From positions 1 to 64,000 of the forward strand of contig CACYMJ010000026.1 of NCBI GenBank assembly GCA_902775485.1: DNA of 64,000 nt, in the 5' to 3' direction. Under the pieces are notes generated by a model that saw only the letters and a list, made by a program, of their open reading frames with translations, was not told the DNA's origin and searched no databases. Origin of the DNA: an uncultured Lachnospiraceae bacterium. GTDB taxonomy: Bacteria; Bacillota; Clostridia; Lachnospirales; Lachnospiraceae. Shown here in pieces: positions 18,478-26,856 of the stretch. Every line of letters begins with the position of its first letter. Position 1 is the first letter of the stretch. The position numbers and the translations under genes are program-made.

Positions 18478-19647
18478 ATGAGCATTATGAGAACTCTTAC
18501 AGCGATATTACTTACGGCGGGCATGATGGCAGGTCTTTCGGGATGTGCCACGGTGACTATGAGCGTGCCGGAGAAAAGTGGTCCGGAGACTGTCACAGAG
18601 GTTGCGGGTGATACCGCGGTTAACGAAGAGAAGCACACCTATCAGGAAGAAGTAAAAGATGAGACGGCCGGGCTCGAATACTGGAGTGATGACTCTGTTG
18701 CGGCTGCATCGATAAGAGATTATGTGGCAGCTGTCACTGACGAGAATTCCGATGCGTTTATTCCGGTAGAGGACAGGCTTGCTGTATTTGATATGGACGG
18801 AACGCTGATCGGTGAGCTTTATCCTTCGTATTTCGAGTATATGATGTTCATCCACAGGGCACTGCATGATGACACATATACGGCTCCGCAGTTCATGACG
18901 GATTTTGCAAGAGAGCTTGAGACGGACGTCTATTCGGGAAAGTCGCCGGACAATCCCGAAAGAAGACATGCAAAATTTGCCGGACTGGCATATGTCGGTA
19001 TGACACCGGATGAACTTATGGATTATACACGCGAATTCATGAAAACACCTGCTGACGGATTTACGAACCTGACAAAGGGTGATGCTTTTTACCTGCCTAT
19101 GGTATCGCTCGTTAAATATCTCGAAGCAAATGATTTTACGGTGTATATCGTAAGCGGCTCCGACAGGACGGTAGCACGCGCACTTGTTAAGGATAAGCTC
19201 GGGATACCCGAGAACAGAGTGATCGGTATGACATATGATTTTATCGCGTCGGGTCAGAACATGACGGACGGTCTTGATTATGTGTATACTAAGGATGATA
19301 AGGTTATCCTCGGAGGGAATCTTGTTATCAAGACGGTCAAGATGAACAAGGTCACGAAGATTGCAGAGGAGATTGGAAAAGTTCCGGTACTTTCATTCGG
19401 TAACACGGCAGGTGACCAGTCAATGGCGCAGTATACCGTTAACAATGACAAGTACGAAACGAAAGCATTCATGCTCATGTGTGATGATCTTGAGCGGGAG
19501 CACGGTAACATGGACAAGGCAAATGCAATGAAGAAAATGTGTGATGAATGCGGATTCGAGCCTATATCCATGAGAGATGATTTTGCGACCATATATGGCG
19601 ATGACGTGAAGGTGACCGATTATGAGCGGCTCGAAGTGGAACAGTGA
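18478..19647 (+). CDS. HAD-superfamily phosphatase lipoprotein
   Basis: A 389-residue protein. The signal peptide ends in the lipobox LSGC (Cys23), so the enzyme is probably anchored outside the membrane. The HAD fold has motif I FDMDGT with nucleophile Asp105 and Asp107, motif II IVSGSDR, and the acidic motif GNTAGDQSM. It resembles the phosphoserine phosphatase-like group with a large cap (about 130-220). It likely removes phosphate from a small external substrate, which is unknown. An ATG three codons later could also start translation; the ribosome-binding site (AAGGATGGA) is weak for both. Confidence 0.85.
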   Translation: MSIMRTLTAILLTAGMMAGLSGCATVTMSVPEKSGPETVTEVAGDTAVNEEKHTYQEEVKDETAGLEYWSDDSVAAASIRDYVAAVTDENSDAFIPVEDRLAVFDMDGTLIGELYPSYFEYMMFIHRALHDDTYTAPQFMTDFARELETDVYSGKSPDNPERRHAKFAGLAYVGMTPDELMDYTREFMKTPADGFTNLTKGDAFYLPMVSLVKYLEANDFTVYIVSGSDRTVARALVKDKLGIPENRVIGMTYDFIASGQNMTDGLDYVYTKDDKVILGGNLVIKTVKMNKVTKIAEEIGKVPVLSFGNTAGDQSMAQYTVNNDKYETKAFMLMCDDLEREHGNMDKANAMKKMCDECGFEPISMRDDFATIYGDDVKVTDYERLEVEQ

Positions 19648-19694
19648 CCCAAAAGCCTGATGGCTGTTTGATATGTCAGGGCCGGGAAGCAGGA

Positions 19695-19777
19695 TGCAGG
19701 TGGTGGGACTTGAACCCACATGTAGTTGCCTACGGCAGATTTTGAGTCTGCTGCGTCTGCCATTCCGCCACACCTGC
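19695..19777 (-). tRNA. tRNA-Leu (CAA)
   Basis: Read on the minus strand, the sequence begins GCAGGTGTGGCGGAATGGCA and ends GGTTCAAGTCCCACCACCTGCA. The acceptor, D, anticodon (loop CTCAAAA, anticodon CAA at 19744-19742), long variable and T arms are all visible. The long variable arm is typical of leucine tRNAs. CCA is not encoded. A weak hairpin at 19649-19670 lies downstream. Confidence 0.96.
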
Positions 19778-19898
19778 CAAACTGTATATCGTCCGGGTGA
19801 TTGCACTCGGCGATTGTTATCTTAACACAAGGAGAGTGCACGTTCAAGACAGTGTTTGATCTTAATACTCTGTAAGTGTTGTTTGGGTAATCTAATCA

Positions 19899-19927
19899 TT
19901 GACAGAAAATGAATAAAAAAGTATCAT
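19899..19927 (+). promoter_or_regulatory. Sigma-A promoter of the cyclic-nucleotide gene cluster
   Basis: TTGACA (19899-19904) and TATCAT (19922-19927) with a 17-base spacer predict a transcript start near 19934, about 70 bases before the CNB gene. The three tightly spaced genes that follow have no other obvious promoter. Confidence 0.75.
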
Positions 19928-20002
19928 TAAAGCGTTAGAATCAGGCTTGATATAAGAGGTATATCGGCCGGGATCAATTTTTGGAAAGGTGGGTATAACA
20001 CA

Positions 20003-20971
20003 ATGACAGAGAAACAGTTTAAGAAGGGTGAGGTAATCTTTCGTGAAGGCGACAGAGGTGATACCCTGTATCAGATAAAAGACGGTGCTGTAGCTATATT
20101 TGCAGCATACGGTGAGGCAGATGAAAAGTGTCTCGTGGAACTTGGCAAGGATAAGTTTTTCGGAGAGATGGCTGCCATAGAAGCATATCCGAGAAGTGCT
20201 ACGGCAGTTGCCAAGGATGATGTTACGGTCCTTGAGATCGGATGCGATGAAGTCGGCGATTATTTCAAGACAGAGCCTGACCGCGTCATGGATATCATGA
20301 AGAGCCTCGGAGGACGTCTTCGTGACCTTACGGCTGATTACGGCGAGGTAAGCGCTACGATCAAGGAGCTCGGTATTGCCGGAAAAGAGAAAGCCCAGAG
20401 CCTTGTTGACAAGATCAAAAAGTTTGCAGGCGTTTACAGAACGAGCAAAAATGCGGATGCGATCAGCCAGGAATCTCTTCGTAAGCTCTCACAGAGCGGA
20501 CATTCGGAAGGATATTCGACCAAGGTTGAGACATACAAGAAGGGAACCGTTATCTTCAAGGAAGGCGAGACGGGCGACTGCATGTATGATATACACTTCG
20601 GTTCGGTAGGTATCTACAAGGGATACGGTACAGCTGAAGAAAAGCTTATCGCAAAGCTTTCAACAGATGAGTTCTTCGGTGAGCTCGGAATGATCGAAAA
20701 TGTAAAGAGAAGCGGAACAGCCGTTGTACTTGAAGATGATACGACTCTTGAAGTTATCACTGCAGCGGATCTTAAGGGACTGTTCTCACAGAATCCTCCC
20801 AAGGTTGAGATGATCCTTGAGCATGTATCATACAGACTCAGAAAGCTCACCAAGGAATACATGAGCGCCTGCGGTATTCTCTCACGTGTTGAGGATGCCG
20901 AGGAAAAGGGCGGAGTCGGAGATGATCTTCAGAACGAAGTAAAGGATTATACCGAGAATTTATATGATTGA
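20003..20971 (+). CDS. Protein with two cyclic nucleotide-binding domains
   Basis: A 322-residue cytoplasmic protein with tandem CNB (CAP_ED) domains at about 5-120 and 175-290. Both begin with the same pattern (KKGEVIFREGDRGDTLYQIK; YKKGTVIFKEGETGDCMYDI) and have the phosphate-cassette-like FFGEMAAIEAYPRSATAVA and FFGELGMIENVKRSGTAVV, with the arginine that normally holds the cyclic phosphate. There is no helix-turn-helix, so it is not a CRP-type regulator. The middle (about 120-175) is a helical linker. It overlaps the next gene by eight bases and shares a transcript with a nucleotidyl cyclase gene, which suggests that it binds that enzyme's product. Confidence 0.92.
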   Translation: MTEKQFKKGEVIFREGDRGDTLYQIKDGAVAIFAAYGEADEKCLVELGKDKFFGEMAAIEAYPRSATAVAKDDVTVLEIGCDEVGDYFKTEPDRVMDIMKSLGGRLRDLTADYGEVSATIKELGIAGKEKAQSLVDKIKKFAGVYRTSKNADAISQESLRKLSQSGHSEGYSTKVETYKKGTVIFKEGETGDCMYDIHFGSVGIYKGYGTAEEKLIAKLSTDEFFGELGMIENVKRSGTAVVLEDDTTLEVITAADLKGLFSQNPPKVEMILEHVSYRLRKLTKEYMSACGILSRVEDAEEKGGVGDDLQNEVKDYTENLYD

Positions 20972-21749
20972 TAAACATCAAACCGTAATACAGGTCCAGC
21001 CGCGTTTTGAATTCCGCGATGAGTGGGAGATACTCGCCGGCAAAGAGGACCTGTGCTATGAAGCACTTGATTTTTCAACACAGCCTGCTCTTTTAGAGAG
21101 CGGGCTGTTTGACGAATATAGTAAGTGGTACGCATCCTGTGGCAGGACGACATCCATCCACGGATTTTTTATTGATGTTAATCCCGCCAGCGGCGATCCC
21201 GATTTTCGCGCACTCTCACAGGCGAAATGCAAAAGCAGCTGTGAGACTGCCATATCGGTCGGAGCGAAAAACGTTGTGTTTCATTCCAGCTGTTTTCCGT
21301 TCCTTCGCGGTATCTATCTGGATGTGTGGTCAAAAAGATGTGCTGATTTTTATCAGGAACTTGCACAGACATATAACCTCAACATACTTATCGAAAACAG
21401 TCCGGACATAGATCCGGATCCGATCAGAAAGCTTATGGAGCGCTGCAGCGACAGCCGCATAGGTGTCTGTCTTGATATAGGACACGCCGCTTATTCCCAT
21501 CAGAAGATATCATCATGGTTTGACGAACTCGGAGAGTGGATATGTTATCTGCATCTGTCCGATAATAACGGAACTTATGACGATCACCTTCCGCTCGGGC
21601 AGGGATGCATCGACTGGGCTGCCGTAAACGAAGAGTGGAAAAAACTTGACAGGGATACGCATATTACAATAGAGACCAACGGCCTTGTGACAACGTCCCG
21701 AGCAGTCAGGTTCCTTAAAGACAATCATTATTTCGGCCTGGGAGAGTGA
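20964..21749 (+). CDS. Sugar phosphate isomerase/epimerase family protein
   Basis: A 261-residue TIM barrel of the xylose isomerase-like/AP endonuclease 2 family. Metal-site candidates are FHSSCF (about 97-102), LIENSPDID (Glu), CLDIGHAAY (Asp and His), LHLSDNNGTYDDHLPLG and the terminal TIETNG. It could isomerise or epimerise a phosphorylated sugar; endonuclease IV activity is less likely given the short length and missing ligands. It begins inside the last codons of the CNB gene and ends seven bases before the cyclase gene, so the three products are probably made together. Its link to cyclic nucleotides is unknown. Confidence 0.85.
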   Translation: MIDKHQTVIQVQPRFEFRDEWEILAGKEDLCYEALDFSTQPALLESGLFDEYSKWYASCGRTTSIHGFFIDVNPASGDPDFRALSQAKCKSSCETAISVGAKNVVFHSSCFPFLRGIYLDVWSKRCADFYQELAQTYNLNILIENSPDIDPDPIRKLMERCSDSRIGVCLDIGHAAYSHQKISSWFDELGEWICYLHLSDNNGTYDDHLPLGQGCIDWAAVNEEWKKLDRDTHITIETNGLVTTSRAVRFLKDNHYFGLGE

Positions 21750-21756
21750 ATAAAGA

Positions 21757-23154
21757 GTGAAAGCCAACATTGAAGAATCCATGGAGGTCATCCGTAAACA
21801 AATACTTACCGATATTTCCGAAGGCATAATGCTTATCGGTTTTAACGGGTTTATTTTGTATGCGAATACGACCGCATCGACAATACTGGGGATATCCCGT
21901 GAGGATATGGAAGGAAAGAGCTTTGCATCGCTCTTTTTTGATAAACCTGAAAATGACGAGTTCGTTCAGGCTGTTATCGACAGTATTTATGACAGAGAAA
22001 GAAAGCATGATACGATCGTCAATTATACGAGCGGCGATAAGGTACTGACACTTCGCATGCTGACATCGTTCTATATCGACGGAGAAGAAAGTAAGGGTAT
22101 CATAGCTGTATTCTCTGATGTGTCGGAGATGATGGAACTTCGTGATGCGGTCAAATCAATGAAGAAGATCCAGGCCCTTAACGACAAACTCGAACTTAGA
22201 AATAAGCTCCTGTCCGAGACGTTCGGAAGGTTTCTGTCCGATGAGATTGTAAAAAAACTGCTTGATACGCCGGACGGATTAAAACTCGGCGGAGAAAAGC
22301 GCACGCTCACGATAATGATGAGCGACATAAGAGGATTCACGGCACTGTCGGAGAGAATGAATCCCGAAGATCTTATCGCGCTTCTGAATCACTATCTTGA
22401 TGAGATGACAGGCCCGATACAGGAACACGGGGGTACTATAATAGAGTTCATCGGTGACGGGATACTTGCGATATACGGTGCACCCGATTACTTTGAAGAT
22501 CATGCGACAAGGGCTGTTGCCGCAGCCGTTGAGATGCAGTCGAAGATGAATGATGTCAATAAATGGAATGAAAAGAGAGGTTATCCTCCTCTGGAGATGG
22601 GTATAGGCATCAATACCGGCGAGGTCATCGTAGGCAATATAGGTTCGGAAAAGCGGACGAAATACGGCGTTGCCGGTCCGGCTGTAAATATGTGCGGACG
22701 TATAGAGAGTTATTCGATCGGAGGCCAGATACTGATCCCGCAGGCAACGATGGAAGCTGTCGATGCCGAACTTGAGATATCCAAGGAAATGACCGTCTAT
22801 CCCAAGGGTGCGACAAGCGAACTTCAGTTATGGCAGGTGACCGGAATTGGGAAACCGTACGATCTGTATGTGCGAAACGAGAGCAAAAAACCTGTTCCCC
22901 TTGAAAAGGCCAGACCCGTATGCTTCTACAAGCTTGAGGGCAAGCATAAGCTTGAAACGGTTTATTTCGGAGGGATCACAGCAGTGGCGGATGACCGCGC
23001 CATCTTTTCAACCGATACACCGCTTGAGATACTTGATAATATCGTGATCGAAGCCGGTGGGGATCTTTACTGTAAAGTGCTTGAAGAACGGTCCGAAGGG
23101 TACTTGCTGCAGTATACGGCCATACCTGCAGGATACGAGGAGTGGATCGGATAA
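21757..23154 (+). CDS. PAS-domain class III nucleotidyl cyclase with C-terminal PilZ-like extension
   Basis: A 465-residue cytoplasmic enzyme. A PAS domain (about 14-125) and a coiled-coil signalling helix (about 126-170) precede a class III cyclase domain (about 177-350). Both metal-binding aspartates are present: Asp190 in MSDIRGFT and Asp234 in FIGDGILAIYG. The segment GSEKRTKYGVAGPAVNMCGR aligns with the substrate-binding strand, but the usual GD of the GDxVN motif reads GP, so cAMP or cGMP specificity cannot be told. A beta-rich tail (about 375-465) resembles a PilZ-like fold, by weak similarity only. The GTG start follows GGAGAG. It should make the ligand for the CNB protein two genes upstream. 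Confidence 0.9.
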   Translation: MKANIEESMEVIRKQILTDISEGIMLIGFNGFILYANTTASTILGISREDMEGKSFASLFFDKPENDEFVQAVIDSIYDRERKHDTIVNYTSGDKVLTLRMLTSFYIDGEESKGIIAVFSDVSEMMELRDAVKSMKKIQALNDKLELRNKLLSETFGRFLSDEIVKKLLDTPDGLKLGGEKRTLTIMMSDIRGFTALSERMNPEDLIALLNHYLDEMTGPIQEHGGTIIEFIGDGILAIYGAPDYFEDHATRAVAAAVEMQSKMNDVNKWNEKRGYPPLEMGIGINTGEVIVGNIGSEKRTKYGVAGPAVNMCGRIESYSIGGQILIPQATMEAVDAELEISKEMTVYPKGATSELQLWQVTGIGKPYDLYVRNESKKPVPLEKARPVCFYKLEGKHKLETVYFGGITAVADDRAIFSTDTPLEILDNIVIEAGGDLYCKVLEERSEGYLLQYTAIPAGYEEWIG

Positions 23155-23163
23155 AAGAACAGT

Positions 23164-23192
23164 TTGCAAAATACACAAGATTTAGGTATTAT
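23164..23192 (+). promoter_or_regulatory. Sigma-A promoter of the zinc-finger/polA/coaE operon
   Basis: TTGCAA (23164-23169) and TATTAT (23187-23192) are separated by 17 bases, 27 bases before the ATG of the zinc-finger protein. Confidence 0.7.
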
Positions 23193-23219
23193 TGTACAGG
23201 ATAGGGTCAATATGTAGTT

Positions 23220-23570
23220 ATGGAGTACATTGACTGTAATACATGTGAACAGTATATGAATGCGTTTATAGAGAACAAACTGGTAGGGGAAATGCTCTGG
23301 CAGTTTCTTACGCATGTTGAACGATGTCCTGACTGTTTTGAGGAACTTGAGATCAGATATCTGATCGCGGAAGCGCTCGGGCGGTTGGAAAACGGCGAAG
23401 CCATCAATCTTCATCGTGAACTGGCTCATAAGATCAAGGCCACAAAGCGTGCAATGTATTTTCACTATTTTAATGAGGACATACTCCGCACTCTTGAGAT
23501 CATATCCATGGTAATCATCGTATATGAGGTTTTCGGTTTCCTGTCGGATTTTTTCGGGATCGTATTTTAG
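23220..23570 (+). CDS. Small zinc-finger (zf-HC2-like) membrane-anchored protein
   Basis: A 116-residue protein. Cysteines and histidine near the start (CNTCEQYMNAFIENK, then HVERCPDC) match the HxxxCxxC zinc module of anti-sigma-like zf-HC2 domains. A C-terminal membrane helix lies at about 90-112 (LEIISMVIIVYEVFGFLSDF). This looks like an anti-sigma or zinc-binding membrane protein, but no sigma factor gene is near. It is the first gene of the transcript that goes on to polA, nine bases later. A small regulator coupled to DNA polymerase I is unusual, and its role is unknown. Confidence 0.8.
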   Translation: MEYIDCNTCEQYMNAFIENKLVGEMLWQFLTHVERCPDCFEELEIRYLIAEALGRLENGEAINLHRELAHKIKATKRAMYFHYFNEDILRTLEIISMVIIVYEVFGFLSDFFGIVF

Positions 23571-23579
23571 AGGAAGTAA

Positions 23580-26225
23580 ATGGGCGAAAAGCTTGTTCTT
23601 ATTGACGGCAACAGCATAATCAACAGGGCATTTTTTGCCATTCCCGATCTTACAAATGCCCGGGGTATACATACGAATGCCATATACGGTTTTATGAACA
23701 TCCTGCTTCGTATACTCGGAGAGGAAAAAGCTGATTATCTTGTCGTTGCTTTTGATGTTCATGAACCGACGTTCCGCCATAAAATGTATGCAGCCTATAA
23801 AGGTACGAGAAAGGGCATGCCCGACGAGTTAAAACAGCAGGTCCCGCTTCTTAAGGATCTGCTTCATGCCATGAACATCGTGACCATGGAAAAGGGCGGA
23901 CTCGAAGCGGATGACATTCTCGGCACACTTGCAAAGCGTGCGGAGGCTGAAGGCTTTGATGTAACCCTTGTTTCGGGGGACCGCGATCTTTTGCAGATCG
24001 CAACCGATAAGATCCTTATCAGGATACCCAAGACCAAAGCGGGCAGGACCGAGATCGAGAATTATCATACACAGGATGTCATAGATAAATACGGCCTGAG
24101 TCCGAAACAGATAATAGAACTGAAGGGCTTGATGGGTGATTCATCCGATAATATCCCCGGAGTCCCGAAAATCGGCGAGAAGACTGCTACCGAGCTTTTG
24201 AAACAGTATGGTGATATAGATAATCTGAAGCAGCATATTCCCGAGATCACCAGAAAATCCGTAAAAGAGACACTTGAGAATAATTTCGACATGGCGATCC
24301 TGTCGAGAACGCTTGCGACTATTGAGATCAATGCTGATATAGATCTTGATATACAGACCGCAAAGCTCGGAAACATATTTACGAGCGAGGCCTATAAGAT
24401 AGTAAAGGATCTCGGCATTAAAAATCTGTTGTCGCATTTTGACGAGTCGGCAGCGATCGTTGAATCATCGTACAGTGACACATTTAAAACCGTTACCGGT
24501 CAGGATGATGTCGCAAAGATATTTGAAAAGATCGGCAGCGCCGGTTCGCTGAGCTTTTACATATGTGAGGCGGGACTGGCAGTATCCCTGTCGGATGATG
24601 AGACCGATTTTATACCGGCAGGAGGAATGAACGATATAGGCAGGCTTGCCGGAACATTTTCGGATATTGTACGTAAAAAGGGAATTGATATCACTACGTT
24701 TGATATCAAAGCGCAGCTGTCCTTTATAGGGGAACTGGCTGACTGTGATTTTGCCGCTGATCATGTTACGGATGTCTGTATAGGTGCATATCTGTGCAAT
24801 CCTCTGAAGAATGATTATTCCATTGAGGATGTGGCAAATGAGTATTTGGGAATAGTCATAAAAAGTTACACGGAACTGTTTGGCAAGAATACTTTGTCTG
24901 AGAGTATGATGATGTTTCCCGATGCGGTTGCGGAATATGCCTGCACGTATTCGTATGTTTGCCGCATGGCCAAGGAACCCGTGCTCGAGCGTATCGACAG
25001 GTACGGTATGACCGACCTGTTCATAAATATCGAGATGCCTCTTATCCCGTGCCTTTATGATATGGAAAGACTGGGGATCAAAATGCTGCCACAGCAGCTC
25101 AAGGCATACGGCGAAAAGCTTGCGGAATCGATAAAGGATCTGGAAGATGCCATCCACAGGCAGGCGGGTGAGCAGTTCAATATCAATTCTCCCGCACAGC
25201 TTGGTGAGATACTGTTCGGTAAGATGGGCATCCCCGGCGGAAAGAAGACCAAAAAGGGATATTCGACTGCAGCTGAGGTACTTGAAAAACTGGCACCGGA
25301 TTATCCGTTCGTGAAACAGATACTTGAATACCGCGCCGTTGCAAAGCTCAAGAGTACATATACCGATGCTCTTGCGGCGTTTGTTGCAGTTGACGGGAGA
25401 GTCCATTCAACATTCAATCAGACGATAACGGCAACGGGCAGGATATCAAGCACGGAACCGAATCTTCAGAACATACCTGCAAGAATGGAACAGGGCAGGC
25501 TTATCAGGAAGTATTTTGTTCCCGAAGACGGGTGCTGTTTTATAGATGCGGACTATTCGCAGATAGAACTGCGCATCATGGCGCATATGTCGGGGGACGA
25601 GTCGTTGATCGAAGCGTTCAATTCGGGTGCTGACATTCATTCCATAACCGCCTCGAAGGTTTTTCATGTATCCCCGGACGAAGTCACACCGCTTATGAGA
25701 AGAAACGCAAAAGCGGTTAATTTCGGCATAATATACGGTATAAGCGCTTTCGGACTGTCTTCGGATCTTAACATATCAAGAAAAGATGCGAAGGAATTCA
25801 TAGATGAGTATTTCAGAACATTTCCGAAGGTCAAGGAATATCTTGATGCACAGGTTGCAACAGCCAAAAAGGACGGATATGTAACGACTCAGTTTTCACG
25901 CAGACGTCCGCTTCCGGAACTGTCGAGTTCCAATTTCATGCAAAGATCCTTCGGTGAGCGTGTTGCGATGAACGCTCCTATACAGGGGACCGCTGCGGAT
26001 ATAATGAAGATCGCGATGATTAAGGTCAAGAAAAGGCTTGAGCGGGAAGGCCTTCGATCACGTGTCATATTACAGGTTCATGACGAACTGCTGGTGGAAT
26101 CACCTATGGACGAAGCGGACAGGGCCGCCGCATTATTGAAGGAAGAGATGGAAAATGCTGTCAGTCTGTCGGTTCCGATGATAGTTGAGACATCCCGCGG
26201 GATGAACTGGTACGAAGCAAAGTAG
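23580..26225 (+). CDS. polA: DNA polymerase I
   Basis: An 881-residue family A polymerase. The 5' nuclease domain (1-290) has LIDGNSIINRAFFA, GLEADDILGT and VSGDRDLLQI. The middle 3'-5' exonuclease-like domain (about 300-470) lacks the DxE metal motif (FYICEAGLAV where FDTET would be), so proofreading is probably absent, as in many Firmicutes. The polymerase domain (480-881) has DADYSQIELRIMAHMSGD, RRNAKAVNFGIIYG and LQVHDELLVE with its catalytic aspartates. It fills gaps, removes RNA primers and serves in repair. ATG follows AGGAAG; coaE starts seven bases past the stop. Confidence 0.98.
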   Translation: MGEKLVLIDGNSIINRAFFAIPDLTNARGIHTNAIYGFMNILLRILGEEKADYLVVAFDVHEPTFRHKMYAAYKGTRKGMPDELKQQVPLLKDLLHAMNIVTMEKGGLEADDILGTLAKRAEAEGFDVTLVSGDRDLLQIATDKILIRIPKTKAGRTEIENYHTQDVIDKYGLSPKQIIELKGLMGDSSDNIPGVPKIGEKTATELLKQYGDIDNLKQHIPEITRKSVKETLENNFDMAILSRTLATIEINADIDLDIQTAKLGNIFTSEAYKIVKDLGIKNLLSHFDESAAIVESSYSDTFKTVTGQDDVAKIFEKIGSAGSLSFYICEAGLAVSLSDDETDFIPAGGMNDIGRLAGTFSDIVRKKGIDITTFDIKAQLSFIGELADCDFAADHVTDVCIGAYLCNPLKNDYSIEDVANEYLGIVIKSYTELFGKNTLSESMMMFPDAVAEYACTYSYVCRMAKEPVLERIDRYGMTDLFINIEMPLIPCLYDMERLGIKMLPQQLKAYGEKLAESIKDLEDAIHRQAGEQFNINSPAQLGEILFGKMGIPGGKKTKKGYSTAAEVLEKLAPDYPFVKQILEYRAVAKLKSTYTDALAAFVAVDGRVHSTFNQTITATGRISSTEPNLQNIPARMEQGRLIRKYFVPEDGCCFIDADYSQIELRIMAHMSGDESLIEAFNSGADIHSITASKVFHVSPDEVTPLMRRNAKAVNFGIIYGISAFGLSSDLNISRKDAKEFIDEYFRTFPKVKEYLDAQVATAKKDGYVTTQFSRRRPLPELSSSNFMQRSFGERVAMNAPIQGTAADIMKIAMIKVKKRLEREGLRSRVILQVHDELLVESPMDEADRAAALLKEEMENAVSLSVPMIVETSRGMNWYEAK

Positions 26226-26232
26226 AGATCAT

Positions 26233-26823
26233 ATGAAGATAATCGGGATCACCGGAGGCGTCGGCGCCGGCAAATCCGAGGTGCTCAGGTTAATAAAGAA
26301 TATGTGTTCATGCATTATCGTTACGGCAGACGATCTTGCAAGAAGTCTGGAGGTCCGTGGAGAGGTCTGTTATGAACCGCTTGTAGCGTTGCTGGGTAAG
26401 CAGGTACTTGCCGAAGACGGACAGATCGATCCGAAGAAGATGGCACGTATGATATTTGCCGACGGGGCTGAGGAACTGTTGCAAGGTGTTAATGCAATTG
26501 TCCATCCGGCGGTAAAGAAAAGGATACTGTCGATGATCGATGAGGCACGAAGCGCAAAGAGCGCGGATTATTTCTTTATCGAAGCAGCGCTTCTGATCGA
26601 GGACGGATATGATGCGATCGTGGATGAGATGTGGTATATCCGCGCAGATGAGGATGTCCGGAGGAGCCGCTTAAAGAGCAGCCGCGGATATTCGGACGAA
26701 AAGATAGATGACATCATAAAATCGCAAAACAGTGATGCCGTTTTCAGAAAATACTGCAGCGTCGTCATAGATAATTCGGGAACGCTTGAAGATACAGCCG
26801 GACAGTTGGAGAATTTGTTGTAG
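26233..26823 (+). CDS. coaE: Dephospho-CoA kinase
   Basis: A 196-residue P-loop kinase for the last step of coenzyme A synthesis, adding phosphate to the 3'-hydroxyl of dephospho-CoA. The Walker A loop is GITGGVGAGKS (residues 5-15). The TADDLARS segment (Asp as catalytic base) and the lid RRSRLKSSRGYSDEKI are present. It lies seven bases after polA, a common Firmicute order, and an FtsA-like gene follows after 33 bases. Confidence 0.96.
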   Translation: MKIIGITGGVGAGKSEVLRLIKNMCSCIIVTADDLARSLEVRGEVCYEPLVALLGKQVLAEDGQIDPKKMARMIFADGAEELLQGVNAIVHPAVKKRILSMIDEARSAKSADYFFIEAALLIEDGYDAIVDEMWYIRADEDVRRSRLKSSRGYSDEKIDDIIKSQNSDAVFRKYCSVVIDNSGTLEDTAGQLENLL

Positions 26824-26856
26824 GTTGCATTTGATATAAGGGGGAGAGGTACAAAA

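Noticed and set aside
20003..20971. CRP/FNR-type transcription factor
   Set aside because: Both CNB domains are present, but no winged-helix DNA-binding domain follows, so it is unlikely to bind DNA.
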